Part shown: piece by piece, positions 45,246-54,663 of the stretch
Position numbering within the stretch: position 1 is the first letter of the stretch
Layout: each line of letters begins with the position of its first letter
NCBI GenBank assembly: GCA_025656455.1
Contig: JAHXHS010000009.1
Coordinates: 78,617 to 142,616 of the forward strand
Length of the DNA: 64,000 nt
Direction of reading: 5' to 3'
Source of the DNA: Candidatus Thiodiazotropha sp. (ex Epidulcina cf. delphinae)
GTDB taxonomy: Bacteria; Pseudomonadota; Gammaproteobacteria; Chromatiales; Chromatiaceae
The notes under the pieces: generated by a model
Told to the model about the DNA's origin: nothing
The model's database searches: none
Seen by the model: the letters and a program-made list of their open reading frames with translations, nothing else
Translations under genes and position numbers: made by a program

Positions 45246-46550
45246 TCAAAAACCTTTTAACCGGAGCGTACTCTGGACCTGATTCCGCACCCTTGCCGGC
45301 ACGCCTGCCTGTTCGGCAAACAGCTTCCAGCGGGAGACCGTTTCCAGCACCTCACCGACAATGGCCTTGGCCCGACCGCGTTTCATCGATGCCGCCTTGG
45401 CGCAGGCCTTGAAATCATCCATCGTGAATGCATCCCGTTTACCGTTCAGGGTCATCTGATGCGTCGCCGTCCAACGCCCTTCAGGATTGAAGCTATAGGT
45501 CATATCGAATGCGGGTGACAGCGACCAGTTCCCGGACTTATCCATCAAGAACGCGATGTTCTTGACATGGTCGTCCTGGTTGCGCGCGATGACATTAAAC
45601 GCGATACGGCGAAACTGCTCCTCGATCGCCTGCATCGGCAAACCGAGCCGGCGCATCACCAGCAGCGCCTGTTCATAGCTATAGGCGCCCGCCATATTGA
45701 AGTCATAGTGCGCCAATGCACACAACGACTGCATATGCCGTTTTTCACCGCCGCTGAGGCGATCGAAACGCCGGGTCATGAAATGGCGTCGGCCACCCTC
45801 CTCGAACAGTCTGCACGCATTGATATCGATACCGCAACGCTTCGCCATCAGATAGTAGGCATATTCAATGGCGCCGTAACCCTGCGGGTCGTCCAGCTCC
45901 TTGTCCCGGTTTCCCCTTACCCCGTCGAATTTCAACAGCCAGTACTCAAACCCCTCCCCTGCCGACACCTGACCGGAACGGACCTCATGGGTGAGTGGAT
46001 TCCAGGCAATCACCGCCTTTGCCCTGGCCCCGCCCGCCGATGTGCCGACACACAGGATATCGGTGAGCGCCTGCTCCTTATCGGTGTCGGCAAAAGAGGC
46101 CTGCAATCGGTTCCGATGGCTAAGCACCCGTGACGCCAGCTCAACCAGCTTGTCGATTTCTATTTGACTCGACTGCCTGGCCCTGGGACCGGTCACGGGC
46201 GCAAACTCCAGCGCCCCCATGCCCCGCCTGCCCGTATAACAGAGGCGCTCCACGGCATTGAAACTGTGGCTCGGCCTGCCTTGAGTGGCCAGCCAGGCAT
46301 CGATCAAGGCATTCCCGAACCTGTCAGGCAACGAATCCGCCAATAGTCCCGGCAATCCGTGGAAGGTCTCGCGGGACAGTTCGGGAAAGCTGTAGACCCG
46401 ATTCGACAACGGCATGCTCAACGGGGCGATCTCGATGCCGCTTCGGGCAAACGCCTGGTCGTATTCAAACCGCGCCACATCATCGCCATCGCCCAACGAA
46501 ACCGCGCCAATAGTCCGTCCCCATAGCCGGACCTCGGCAAGCGTGCTCAT
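45246..46550 (-). CDS. hipA: HipA-family Ser/Thr kinase toxin
   Basis: A 434-residue HipA-type kinase, the toxin of a type II toxin-antitoxin pair; E. coli HipA phosphorylates glutamyl-tRNA synthetase. Features are the N-terminal subdomain (LADSLPDRFGNALIDAWL), the P-loop-like GTSAGGARAK (169-178), the catalytic loop ARNQDDHVKN (322-331) and the metal-binding aspartate of SPAFDM (D349). All key residues are present, so it should be active. It is downstream of hipB with a four-base overlap, the usual antitoxin-first order. The target may differ from E. coli. Confidence 0.92.
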   Translation of the reverse strand: MSTLAEVRLWGRTIGAVSLGDGDDVARFEYDQAFARSGIEIAPLSMPLSNRVYSFPELSRETFHGLPGLLADSLPDRFGNALIDAWLATQGRPSHSFNAVERLCYTGRRGMGALEFAPVTGPRARQSSQIEIDKLVELASRVLSHRNRLQASFADTDKEQALTDILCVGTSAGGARAKAVIAWNPLTHEVRSGQVSAGEGFEYWLLKFDGVRGNRDKELDDPQGYGAIEYAYYLMAKRCGIDINACRLFEEGGRRHFMTRRFDRLSGGEKRHMQSLCALAHYDFNMAGAYSYEQALLVMRRLGLPMQAIEEQFRRIAFNVIARNQDDHVKNIAFLMDKSGNWSLSPAFDMTYSFNPEGRWTATHQMTLNGKRDAFTMDDFKACAKAASMKRGRAKAIVGEVLETVSRWKLFAEQAGVPARVRNQVQSTLRLKGF

Positions 46551-46897
46551 CGCTCCTCACCCCAGCGCCATGGTTCATCGGAGTGCTTCTTTTTACGACG
46601 GGAGGATGCACGCTGACGGACTTTACCCTTCCGCTTCAGCAGCTCCATCGGTCGTTGCGATTGTTGCGGAATCAGGCTATCCAGCCCCGGCAACAGCTCC
46701 AATACACGCAGAACCCGGATCATGCTCGACATCTGCGCCGAAGCCCCAGCCTCGATCCGCTCCACCGTCCGCTTGGCAATCCCCGCCTGCTCAGCCAGCT
46801 CCGCCTGGGTCAACTGCAGATCGAGCCGGCGACGTAGGATACGCAGACCGATCTCCGCAAGCACCGTTTCATCCGTCGCTAAATTAGATATTTTCAT
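46547..46897 (-). CDS. hipB: HipB-family antitoxin/repressor
   Basis: A protein of about 116 residues with an XRE-type helix-turn-helix (about residues 18-70; LDLQLTQAELAEQAGIAKRTVERIEAG) and a basic C-terminal tail (RQRASSRRKKKH) that is longer than in E. coli HipB. ATG 46897 (MKISNLATDE) is preferred because the longer open frame upstream would run through the operator array. No good ribosome-binding site precedes it, so translation may start another way. It neutralises HipA and should repress its own operon from the four palindromes upstream. Confidence 0.85.
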   Translation of the reverse strand: MKISNLATDETVLAEIGLRILRRRLDLQLTQAELAEQAGIAKRTVERIEAGASAQMSSMIRVLRVLELLPGLDSLIPQQSQRPMELLKRKGKVRQRASSRRKKKHSDEPWRWGEER

Positions 46898-46899
46898 AT

Positions 46900-46915
46900 T
46901 CGCCAAATATAACGA
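46900..46915. promoter_or_regulatory. Predicted HipB operator O1
   Basis: TCGCCA-N4-TAACGA, a 16-base palindrome-like site immediately upstream of the hipB start codon and nearest to the gene of four such sites. It would overlap the translation initiation region. Confidence 0.6.
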
Positions 46916-46940
46916 CTTAAGCATCAACAAACTATTTATA

Positions 46941-46956
46941 TCGTCAATTATAGCGA
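46941..46956. promoter_or_regulatory. Predicted HipB operator O2
   Basis: TCGTCA-N4-TAGCGA, 41 bases from O1. On the minus strand this site contains a TATAAT (46947-46952), a possible -10 element, so bound protein would block it. Confidence 0.6.
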
Positions 46957-46984
46957 TTTTTTTGAATAAATATATTTCTATATT

Positions 46985-47000
46985 TCGCCAAAAATGGCGA
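46985..47000. promoter_or_regulatory. Predicted HipB operator O3
   Basis: TCGCCA-N4-TGGCGA, the perfect palindrome of the set, 44 bases from O2. It lies just downstream of the candidate -10 at 47006-47011, where transcription would start. Confidence 0.7.
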
Positions 47001-47005
47001 ATAAA

Positions 47006-47011
47006 ATTATA
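47006..47011 (-). promoter_or_regulatory. Candidate -10 element of the hipBA promoter
   Basis: TATAAT on the minus strand, with a weak -35 (TTAATG) 17 bases upstream inside O4. It lies between O3 and O4, so HipB binding would hide it. A second TATAAT lies in O2, and which one is used cannot be decided from sequence. Confidence 0.45.
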
Positions 47012-47024
47012 CAAATACCGCTTC

Positions 47025-47040
47025 TCGCCATTAATGTCGA
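47025..47040. promoter_or_regulatory. Predicted HipB operator O4
   Basis: TCGCCA-N4-TGTCGA, 40 bases from O3. It covers the presumed -35 region of the promoter with its -10 at 47006-47011. Confidence 0.6.
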
Positions 47041-47209
47041 TTTGCCAAATTAGATTTACCGTCTAAATCGAGCCGGAGATAAGATTAGCCGCAAATGGAC
47101 GCCAATCACCGCAAAGCCTCGCTAATCACATACTTGAATTGAGCTGTTTCTTACATCGAACCCATTCGCGGCTTAATCCGACCTTCCTAAACCAGGATTG
47201 CAAGGAACT

Positions 47210-47968
47210 TCACGATGAGACTATTCCGCCGCCTTTTTTCCTAAAGTGACGAAAAAGCCCATACCGCCATGGACGCATCGCCAAAACCACGCTCGTGCCA
47301 TCCCGCTCCCGCAAAGGTAATGCCGCATCGTCACTGGAGAGCTCATCGAACTCCCGGGCAAGATGCTCCATTTTACGTTGAAATACCGCAAACGAACTCG
47401 CAGCCAACATGCCATTCAGGACGATAAGCCGCTCACTGACCTGATCGAACCGGGAACTGAAAAAGTCCGATTGCAGTTTCTGCAGAAAGAAGCGTTGGAT
47501 GGGACCGTCTTCCCGCCATTTAAAACCTGGGGCCACCAATAGCTTGACCCGGTTTTTCGGCAGCAGCTCGATCATCTTCAGCCGGTCGAGCCTGGTCAGA
47601 TACCCTATACAGCGTACTTCTGAGATAGCGAAGTAGTCGACGATCTCATTCAAGCTCCAGCGATTCAGCACGCAGACGGCAACCAGTAGCAGCTCCAGGT
47701 CCGCGACGATCTCCTGTTCCTGCTCCAGCGACAAGCCCGAGATCGGCGCAGAGGCATCCTCATTCATCATCTGCACCAGGTCGCTGATCTCCATATTGAT
47801 CATTTGACAGATCTGCTCCAATCGCTGGAGAGAGAAACTCTTCTGAGAGAAGAGACGCTTAACACTGGCCTCTGACAGATTCAATGTGCGCGCCGCATCG
47901 GCATAGGTAAGGCCATGGGCCTTGAGCGCTTTCTTCAACGCCTCGATCAATTGGGTGGTCTGAGCCAT
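47210..47968 (-). CDS. XRE-type transcriptional regulator
   Basis: A 252-residue protein with an N-terminal helix-turn-helix (about 8-62; YADAARTLNLSEASVKRLFSQKSFSLQRLEQI) and a C-terminal region of about 180 residues that includes a second possible winged-helix segment (SLNEIVDYFAISEVRCIGYLTRLDRLKMIELLP). It is a cytoplasmic DNA-binding protein of unknown ligand. It is divergent from the lplT-aas gene, 220 bases away, and may regulate it. Length and HTH are clear; no partner is known. Confidence 0.82.
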   Translation of the reverse strand: MAQTTQLIEALKKALKAHGLTYADAARTLNLSEASVKRLFSQKSFSLQRLEQICQMINMEISDLVQMMNEDASAPISGLSLEQEQEIVADLELLLVAVCVLNRWSLNEIVDYFAISEVRCIGYLTRLDRLKMIELLPKNRVKLLVAPGFKWREDGPIQRFFLQKLQSDFFSSRFDQVSERLIVLNGMLAASSFAVFQRKMEHLAREFDELSSDDAALPLRERDGTSVVLAMRPWRYGLFRHFRKKGGGIVSS

Positions 47969-48190
47969 GGCATAACCTCATCCAGGATCAATCATGCGTA
48001 AGCGACAGCAGCTGAAGAGGCGATGTCATTCACCTGCTCCGGCAGACCGCTAATCAAATGCAATACCCACAAAGGTATCACAATTCAATACCAAAAGATG
48101 TGCATAATAAGACCTTGCCTATCATAGTAGTACGTAAGGATACACTGGTCTAACCTTCCGTTCACATCAATCAGTACAGGCCAATCCGTC

Positions 48191-51100
48191 ATGGAAAAGT
48201 TGTTAAGACTCGCCGGGTTCATCCCGTTTATTCTGATTATCTTTCTCAACGCCTTCATCGATCTGGGCCACAAGATCCTGATCCAGAATACGGTATTCAA
48301 GATCTACGACGGCCAGACTCAGATCATGCTGACCGCAGTGGTGAACGCGCTTATCCTGCTACCCTTCGCGCTCCTCTTTACCCCGGCGGGCTTCCTATCA
48401 GACAAGCACCGCAAACCACGGGTGATGCAGGTGAGCGCCGGGGTGGCAGTGGGCCTGACCCTGCTGATCACCCTCTCTTACTATCTCGGCTGGTTTCAGC
48501 TCTCCTTTGCCCTGACCTTTTTGCTGGCCGTGCAGAGCGCCTTCTATTCACCGGCAAAATACGGCTACATCAAAGAGCTTGTGGGCAGCAAGCGCCTGGC
48601 AACCGCCAACGCCACGGTGCAGGCCGTCACCATCGTCGCCATCCTCGCCGGAATCTTTGTCTACTCCATGCTGTTCGAACAGCGACTGGCGGTGGTCGAC
48701 TTCAGCAGCGCACAGGAGATACTGCAAGCCGTCGCTCCTGTCGGTTGGGTATTGGTGGCCTGCGCCCTGGTCGAGTTATTGCTCACCTTGCGGCTTCAAC
48801 CGACACCGGCAGAGGCGCCCGAGCTAGCTTTCGACTGGCGGGCATACGGGGCCGGCCGCGCCTTGAGAAACAACCTCGGCAAACTGCAGAGCAACCGGGT
48901 GATCTGGCTCTCGATTGTCGGTCTCTCCGTGTTCTGGGGGATATCCCAGGTAGTGCTGGCCGCCTTCCCCGCCTTTGCCAAGGAGACGATGGCGCAGACC
49001 AATACCGTCATCATCCAAGGGATGATGGCCTGCTCCGGCATTGGCATCATCATCGGCTCCCTGATTGCCGGCAAAGCCTCCAGGCACCACATTGAGACCG
49101 GCCTGGTTCCCCTCGGCGCCCTGGGTATCGTCGCCGCATTGCTGTTCCTCCCACAACTCAACTCCACCGGTCTGTTGGTGATCGATTTCCTGGTATTGGG
49201 CATCTCCGGGGGGATGTTCATCGTGCCGTTGAACTCACTGATACAATTCCACGCCAAGGAGAGGGAGCTGGGCACCATCCTGGCAGGGAACAACTGGGTT
49301 CAGAACCTGGTCATGCTCGGCTTCCTCGGCTTGACCGTGCTGTTTGCCATCCAGGGCATCGACAGCATCGGTCTGTTCCATCTCCTGACCCTGACCGCCA
49401 TAGCGGGTGCGCTCTACACCCTCTACCAACTACCCCAGTCACTGGTGCGCTATGTCATTGGCCGGCTGTTCGCCGGCACCCACCGGATCGAAGTACTGGG
49501 ATTCGAGAACCTGCCAGGACAGGGCGGGGTGCTGCTGCTCGGCAACCATATCAGTTGGCTTGACTGGGCGATGATCCAGATCGCCTGCCCCCGTCCGGTT
49601 CGCTTCGTCATGCACCGGGAGATCTACCAACGCTGGTATCTGAGATGGTTTCTGGATCTGTTCGGGGTGATTCCGATTGCCGGCGGCCACAGCAAGCAGG
49701 CCCTGGAGCAGATCAACCAACTGCTGCGGGACGGCGAGGTGGTCTGTCTGTTTCCAGAGGGCTCGATCAGCCGCAATGGGCAGCTTGGCGAGTTCAAGCA
49801 TGGCTATGAGAAGGCCGTGGAGGGCGTGGAAGGGGTGATCCTTCCCTTCTATCTGCGCGGCCTGTGGGGCAGCCGTTTCTCCCGCTCCAGCGAGAAGCTG
49901 CGGCAGGAGCGCAACACCGGTCTGCGGGGCGACGTGATCGTCGCCTTCGGCCGACCACTGCCCATGAAGACACCCGCCCATGAACTGAAGCACCATGTCT
50001 TCGAACTCTCCATCGATGCCTGGGAACAGCATACCCGCGGCCTGGACCCGATTCCGCTCGCCTGGTTGCGCACCGCCAAACGACGCGGCAACGAACGCTG
50101 CCTGGCCGATGCCCAGGGTGACACGACCCTTTCGGGATATAAAACGATGACAGGGGTGATCGCCTTCTCCCGATTGATCGGGCAACGCAGCCCGGAATCC
50201 AATATCGGTTTGCTGCTACCGACCAGCAGCGCCGGCGCGATCACCAACATGGCTGCCCTGTTGCGGGGTAAAACGGTGGTCAATCTGAACTACACCGCCA
50301 CCCTGACTGCGCTCCAGTCGGCTGTCAGAAAAGCGGATATCAAAACCATCTACACTTCTCGGCGCTTCCTCAAAAAGCTGCAACAAAAAAGGATCGATCT
50401 CAGCGAACTGCTGGCGCAAGTGACTGTGTTCCACCTCGAAGATTTGAAGGAGGAGATCAGCGGCTTCAGCAAATTACTGATCATGGCCTCCTCGATCCTC
50501 TTGCCGGCCCGGCTGCTCTATACCCTGTTCGGCCGATCGATCGAACTCGAGCAGCCAGCGGCGATCCTGTTCTCCAGCGGCAGCGAGGGAGAACCCAAGG
50601 GCGTGGTGCTCAGCCACCGCAACATCATGGCCAATATCCGCCAGGTCTCAGATGTCCTCGACACCCGCCACGAGGATGTGGTGATGGCGACACTGCCTCT
50701 GTTTCACGCCTTCGGCCTGACCGTGACCGGACTGATGCCGATGGTCGAGGGGATACCGGCTGTCTGCCACCCCGATCCCACCGATGCCCTGACCATCGCC
50801 AAGGCCATCGCCCGTCATCAGGCGACCGTGTTTTGCGGCACCTCCACCTTTCTGCGACTGTTTGTCCGCAACCGGCGCATCCACCCGTTGATGATGCAAT
50901 CCCTGCGGGTGGTGGTGGCCGGCGCTGAGAAGCTGAATCCCGAAGTCAGAGACAGCTTCAAACTGAAATTCAATAAAGAGATCCATGAGGGCTACGGCAC
51001 GACCGAGACGACTCCCGTCGCCGGCGTCAATATCCCGGACAGAATCGATCCGAGGAACTGGCGGGTGCAACAGGGGGGCAAACCGGGTACGGTAGGCATG

Positions 51101-51637
51101 CCCCTGCCGGGAGGCAGTTTCCGCATCGTCGACCCGGAGACCCTGCAGCCCCTGCCGATCGGCGAAGATGGTCTGATCCTGTTCGGCGGCACCCAGGTGA
51201 TGCTGGGATATTTGAACGAACCGCAAAAGACCGCCACCGCCATCGTTGAACTGGCGGGCAAGCGCTGGTACAAGACCGGCGACAAAGGCCATCTCGACGA
51301 GGACGGCTTCCTCACCATCGTCGATCGTTACTCACGCTTTGCCAAGATCGGCGGGGAAATGATCAGCCTCGGCGCCATCGAGGGAGCGATCAATAAACGC
51401 CTCCCGGAAACGAGTGAAATCCTCGCCACCGCCCTGCCGGACGGTAAAAAAGGGGAAAAGGTGGCGCTGCTTTTTACCGGCGACATCGAACGGGATCAAC
51501 TGAAGGAACTCATCGAACAATCCACACTCAATCCGTTGATGAGACCCACGGCCCTGATCGAGGTCGACGCCATTCCCAAGCTGGGCAGCGGCAAGAGCGA
51601 CTTCAGCCGGGCCAAACAGATCGCGTTAGAGGCCTAG
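48191..51637 (+). CDS. aas: LplT-Aas fusion: lysophospholipid transporter, acyltransferase and acyl-ACP synthetase
   Basis: A 1148-residue inner-membrane protein with three parts. Residues 1-430 are an MFS transporter like LplT, which flips lysophospholipid inward. Residues 440-640 are a PlsC-type acyltransferase with the HX4D motif NHISWLDW and FPEGSIS. Residues 690-1148 are an AMP-forming acyl-ACP synthetase (ILFSSGSEGEPKGVVLSHRN, GYGTTETTP, YKTGDKGHLDEDG). In E. coli lplT and aas are separate genes; the fusion joins the same membrane-repair pathway, which re-acylates lyso-PE. ATG 48191 is well placed before the first helix. Confidence 0.92.
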   Translation: MEKLLRLAGFIPFILIIFLNAFIDLGHKILIQNTVFKIYDGQTQIMLTAVVNALILLPFALLFTPAGFLSDKHRKPRVMQVSAGVAVGLTLLITLSYYLGWFQLSFALTFLLAVQSAFYSPAKYGYIKELVGSKRLATANATVQAVTIVAILAGIFVYSMLFEQRLAVVDFSSAQEILQAVAPVGWVLVACALVELLLTLRLQPTPAEAPELAFDWRAYGAGRALRNNLGKLQSNRVIWLSIVGLSVFWGISQVVLAAFPAFAKETMAQTNTVIIQGMMACSGIGIIIGSLIAGKASRHHIETGLVPLGALGIVAALLFLPQLNSTGLLVIDFLVLGISGGMFIVPLNSLIQFHAKERELGTILAGNNWVQNLVMLGFLGLTVLFAIQGIDSIGLFHLLTLTAIAGALYTLYQLPQSLVRYVIGRLFAGTHRIEVLGFENLPGQGGVLLLGNHISWLDWAMIQIACPRPVRFVMHREIYQRWYLRWFLDLFGVIPIAGGHSKQALEQINQLLRDGEVVCLFPEGSISRNGQLGEFKHGYEKAVEGVEGVILPFYLRGLWGSRFSRSSEKLRQERNTGLRGDVIVAFGRPLPMKTPAHELKHHVFELSIDAWEQHTRGLDPIPLAWLRTAKRRGNERCLADAQGDTTLSGYKTMTGVIAFSRLIGQRSPESNIGLLLPTSSAGAITNMAALLRGKTVVNLNYTATLTALQSAVRKADIKTIYTSRRFLKKLQQKRIDLSELLAQVTVFHLEDLKEEISGFSKLLIMASSILLPARLLYTLFGRSIELEQPAAILFSSGSEGEPKGVVLSHRNIMANIRQVSDVLDTRHEDVVMATLPLFHAFGLTVTGLMPMVEGIPAVCHPDPTDALTIAKAIARHQATVFCGTSTFLRLFVRNRRIHPLMMQSLRVVVAGAEKLNPEVRDSFKLKFNKEIHEGYGTTETTPVAGVNIPDRIDPRNWRVQQGGKPGTVGMPLPGGSFRIVDPETLQPLPIGEDGLILFGGTQVMLGYLNEPQKTATAIVELAGKRWYKTGDKGHLDEDGFLTIVDRYSRFAKIGGEMISLGAIEGAINKRLPETSEILATALPDGKKGEKVALLFTGDIERDQLKELIEQSTLNPLMRPTALIEVDAIPKLGSGKSDFSRAKQIALEA

Positions 51638-51739
51638 CGCGCAAACGCTTGACCTGTTGTAGGGAGCGGCCCAGCCGCACCCTAAGCGTATCGGATGAAA
51701 CAGAAACAGAGTGAAGGGATAACGAGGTACAACAGCAGC

Positions 51740-52738
51740 ATGAAGACGATCGATATCCATACCCATCTTCTCAGCCCCGAAGTCGCCTTCGACCGGCTGT
51801 TCGACAAGGTTGCGGTACGCTTTTTCGCTAACAGCCTTGGCGCCGATCCGGTGCAATTGATGGCCAGGCCATACCAGGCCTACATCGAAACCATGGCCCG
51901 CGCCATCGATGAATCCCGGTATGTCGAAAGGGCCTGTCTGTTCGGTGTGGATGCACGCTTTGACGAGCAGGGAAAAGAGATCGACCGGGACAAGACAGTC
52001 TGCGCCATGAGCGATGATGTACTAGCGGTGGCCAACAGCTATCCCGACCGGTTCATCCCCTTCTTCTCCATCAATCCCCGGCGTCTCAATGCCCTGGAGT
52101 TGATCGACGAGCAGGTGGAAAAAGGCGCCAAAGGGGCCAAGTTTCTGCAGAACTACTGGGGAGTCGATCTGAATGACGAGCGATTGATTCCCTATTACGA
52201 AAAGCTCAAACAACACAGGCTGCCGCTGATCGTCCACATCGGCAGCGAGTACAGCATCCACTCCCATCCCCGTTTCGAACGCATCGACATGCTCGACCTC
52301 CCCCTGGCGACCGGCATTACTGTCATTGCCGCGCACATGGGGCTGGGACGCATCAACCACAAACTGCGCTTTTGGCGAAACCTGTCCAAGGATCCCCGCT
52401 ATTTCGATGAAGATTACTTCAGACTCCTGGAAATGCTGAAAGAGCACGACAATCTCTATGCCGACATATCGGCCATCACGGCCCCCCTGCGAGCCAGAGC
52501 GTTGCGCCATCTCTCCGAACAGAGGGATGTGCATGACAAGATCCTTTTCGGCACCGATTATCCGGTTCCCTTTCCGATCCGCTTCAACAGCTACGACCTA
52601 CCCACCGCCAGCAGAAAACAGATCGGCTTGGTGGACAACCCCTTCGACCGCTATGTTGCCGTGATGCTGGAGTATTTTCCGCAAGACAATCCCATCTACC
52701 GGAACCACCAGAAGGTGTTGATGGGCGGAGGGCACTGA
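51740..52738 (+). CDS. Amidohydrolase family 2 (ACMSD-like) metal-dependent hydrolase
   Basis: A TIM-barrel metal hydrolase of about 332 residues (amidohydrolase_2). Metal ligands are H-x-H in IDIHTHLLSPE at the N-terminus, a histidine in IVHIGSEYS, another in AAHMGLGRI, and the aspartate of FGTDYPVPFP. It is related to decarboxylases such as ACMSD and to lactone hydrolases; the substrate is unknown. ATG 51740 begins with MKTIDIHTHL, as relatives do; the in-frame ATG 51695 is less likely. It follows aas by about 100 bases containing a GC palindrome (GGAGCGGCCCAGCCGCACC). Confidence 0.85.
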   Translation: MKTIDIHTHLLSPEVAFDRLFDKVAVRFFANSLGADPVQLMARPYQAYIETMARAIDESRYVERACLFGVDARFDEQGKEIDRDKTVCAMSDDVLAVANSYPDRFIPFFSINPRRLNALELIDEQVEKGAKGAKFLQNYWGVDLNDERLIPYYEKLKQHRLPLIVHIGSEYSIHSHPRFERIDMLDLPLATGITVIAAHMGLGRINHKLRFWRNLSKDPRYFDEDYFRLLEMLKEHDNLYADISAITAPLRARALRHLSEQRDVHDKILFGTDYPVPFPIRFNSYDLPTASRKQIGLVDNPFDRYVAVMLEYFPQDNPIYRNHQKVLMGGGH

Positions 52739-53059
52739 TCAGCGGATGCTAAAGCCACCGATTAATGCGTTTGCTGTAAAAGTTGGAATGGCATTACTGG
52801 CCCGGGACAGAACCAAATTGCCGACACGGGGATTTTCAGTACGGACCAGGCCATCTATAGATTATATTTTTCAATAACTTACCAGGACACTCGTTGCCCA
52901 ATTTGCATGGCAATGCGGGACTGTGAAGGATTGCTTCACACAAAAGTCCCGCAATCTCGAATACCAGATAGAGCAAAATAGCAACAACCGGAGTGACCGT
53001 TGCCGCACCCTCTCGCCCTTGTCGTTGCGAAAAATGGCCACTCTCTATTCTTTGACACA
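52739..53059. other. Intergenic region, nothing recognised
   Basis: About 320 bases between the amidohydrolase and the broken OB-type gene. It is AT-richer than the left flank, so it marks the edge of the accessory island. No repeat family member or gene is evident, apart from read-through of the shifted frame of that broken gene. Confidence 0.35.
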
Positions 53060-53709
53060 TCAAGAAAACAGTTCATCCTGAAACTTATGCGGTATGGGAA
53101 AAACACCGATAACAATCCATGGGTTAGGTGCCACGAAGTGGAACTGTTGCGTGGTTCCCAGGAAAAAATGTAGGGCAATTTCGGGATAATCTGGAAAGTT
53201 TCACGCCATGCATTATCCTCGAACATATCCATCTGCTTGTGCATTTCCCGCATCTGTCGAAGTTTATCAGCATCCCATTCCCTGTCCTCTTCCTCCCATA
53301 CAAAGTCGAGAATCTTCGCCGGCTTAAATACAGCCAGAGACAATTGGTTGTCCTTGGCCCCCGAAATCAACTCCGCCAGTCTTGTATAGACCCTGGCCTC
53401 ATTCAGTATTAACTGGCGGCGCTCCCACCAATCATTGGCTGTATCCATGTGACCAACAGGAATTAACTCAGCATGGTCCAGTGGCCTAAAGGATTCTGGT
53501 CGGGGATCTTTCTTATTCTGTTGCAACCTGCATTCGACCCAATCAAATTTCCTATACTGCTCCTTTTCATCCAGCCGCCGAAAAGGTACGGGATACAAAC
53601 GTACCCATGAACCATCCACCCGTATACCGGCCGTGCACACCGTCTCACCATAACTTCTAGACAGAGTTGGGTAAGTCTTAACTGTAATCAGAATCCGTTC
53701 CTTTGACAT
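53060..53709 (-). pseudogene. Broken DuOB-like (dual OB) protein gene
   Basis: The first 180 or so residues read continuously (ITVKTYPTLSRSYGETVCTAGIR, WVRLYPVPFRRLDEKEQYRK, up to IPKLPY). They resemble dual-OB-domain proteins often found next to DUF488 genes; that family name is my inference. After KLPYIF, near base 53170, the frame is wrong. In the neighbouring frame the expected ending appears (FFLGTTQQFHFVAPNPW, then IGVFPIPHKFQDELFS and stop near 53060). The central part is also missing. It lies 9 bases downstream of the DUF488 gene, so it was probably part of the same operon. Confidence 0.65.
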
Positions 53710-53718
53710 CCATGCTCC

Positions 53719-54636
53719 TTACAGGTGTTTTGCGATATATTTATTTCCTAACGATTGCTCCAATGCCTCTGACACGCAGTGCCGATGGCACTGGCCAGGT
53801 ATGTGCTCATAACAGGTCAGCGCCACCCGTTCTCCCTGCTCTACCCAATCGGCAATGGTTGCGAGCACATCACTCTGATTGGGCAATATGTCGCGCTCAT
53901 ACTGACCGAACAAACGGTCGTAGGATTCCTGTGTAGACAGATCTTTCCGCAGCCTTGAATCAATACCGAGTTCAGGGAGATGTTCATAGCGGATACCTAC
54001 GCCTTCGCAGCTTTTGGAAAGCGTTCCTTTTGAAAAACCATACTTTCGACTCAAAGCATTGCGACGCACATCACAGAGCACAGTCACCCCATCTTTCAGT
54101 AAAATATTAAGGTATGCCTCCAGGGTGCGACCTTCATAACCAATAGTGGTAAGCCCTGGTTTACTTTTTGCAGGCCGGGCCGCCTTAATTTTTTTTACGG
54201 TCTTTGCATCGCTGCGCAGCACTTTATCGGCAATTTGGCTGTTGATGCCATACCAAGGATAACGACGATATGTATCTGCAATTAGTTCATTGCCACGCAA
54301 GTCCTGGTACTGCCGGGCGAAATCATATACCGCCCCTGAATCCGCAGTGATTCCCTCCGCAATCTCACAGCCAGCATCCGTCAATACCCATGCGTCATCA
54401 TCATCTGCCAACAGACCACGTTCCATCAGTCTACGGCGATCGGCATAGGAGGTGAATGAAAAAGCACCAAACTTGTAAGGCACGAATTCGTAGCTTGGCT
54501 CCACCTCAATTTCGCGGCAATAAAGAAGCAGCAGTTTCTGAAAATCCAGGTTACTAATTTTCCCTCCCAACGCGTGCAACAATGCAACTAGCACTTTTTG
54601 TCGGTTAAAAAGAGAATATCTGCTTTTCATATCCAT
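53719..54636 (-). CDS. DUF488 protein with N-terminal Panacea/SocA-like domain
   Basis: A 305-residue protein. Residues 10-125 look like a Panacea/SocA-type winged helical domain (KVLVALLHALGGKISNLDFQKLLL, FVPYKFGAFSF), which in other systems senses or protects in toxin-antitoxin-like loci. Residues 163-293 form a DUF488 domain: TIGYEGRTLEAYL, LCDVRRNALSRKYGFSK, and the conserved C-x2-H-x2-GQCHR motif (CYEHIPGQCHRHC, C275, C283, H284, R285). Its activity is unproven. Composition is AT-rich. It lies between the LRAT-like gene (27 bases upstream) and the broken DuOB-like gene, all on one strand. Confidence 0.82.
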   Translation of the reverse strand: MDMKSRYSLFNRQKVLVALLHALGGKISNLDFQKLLLLYCREIEVEPSYEFVPYKFGAFSFTSYADRRRLMERGLLADDDDAWVLTDAGCEIAEGITADSGAVYDFARQYQDLRGNELIADTYRRYPWYGINSQIADKVLRSDAKTVKKIKAARPAKSKPGLTTIGYEGRTLEAYLNILLKDGVTVLCDVRRNALSRKYGFSKGTLSKSCEGVGIRYEHLPELGIDSRLRKDLSTQESYDRLFGQYERDILPNQSDVLATIADWVEQGERVALTCYEHIPGQCHRHCVSEALEQSLGNKYIAKHL

Positions 54637-54663
54637 ATGTTGCGCTCGACGCCTTAATCGTGC

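Noticed and set aside
46898..47014. Extension of hipB to ATG 47014
   Set aside because: It would translate the operator array and promoter; the residues are AT-driven (Ile/Leu/Asn-rich) and unlike HipB.
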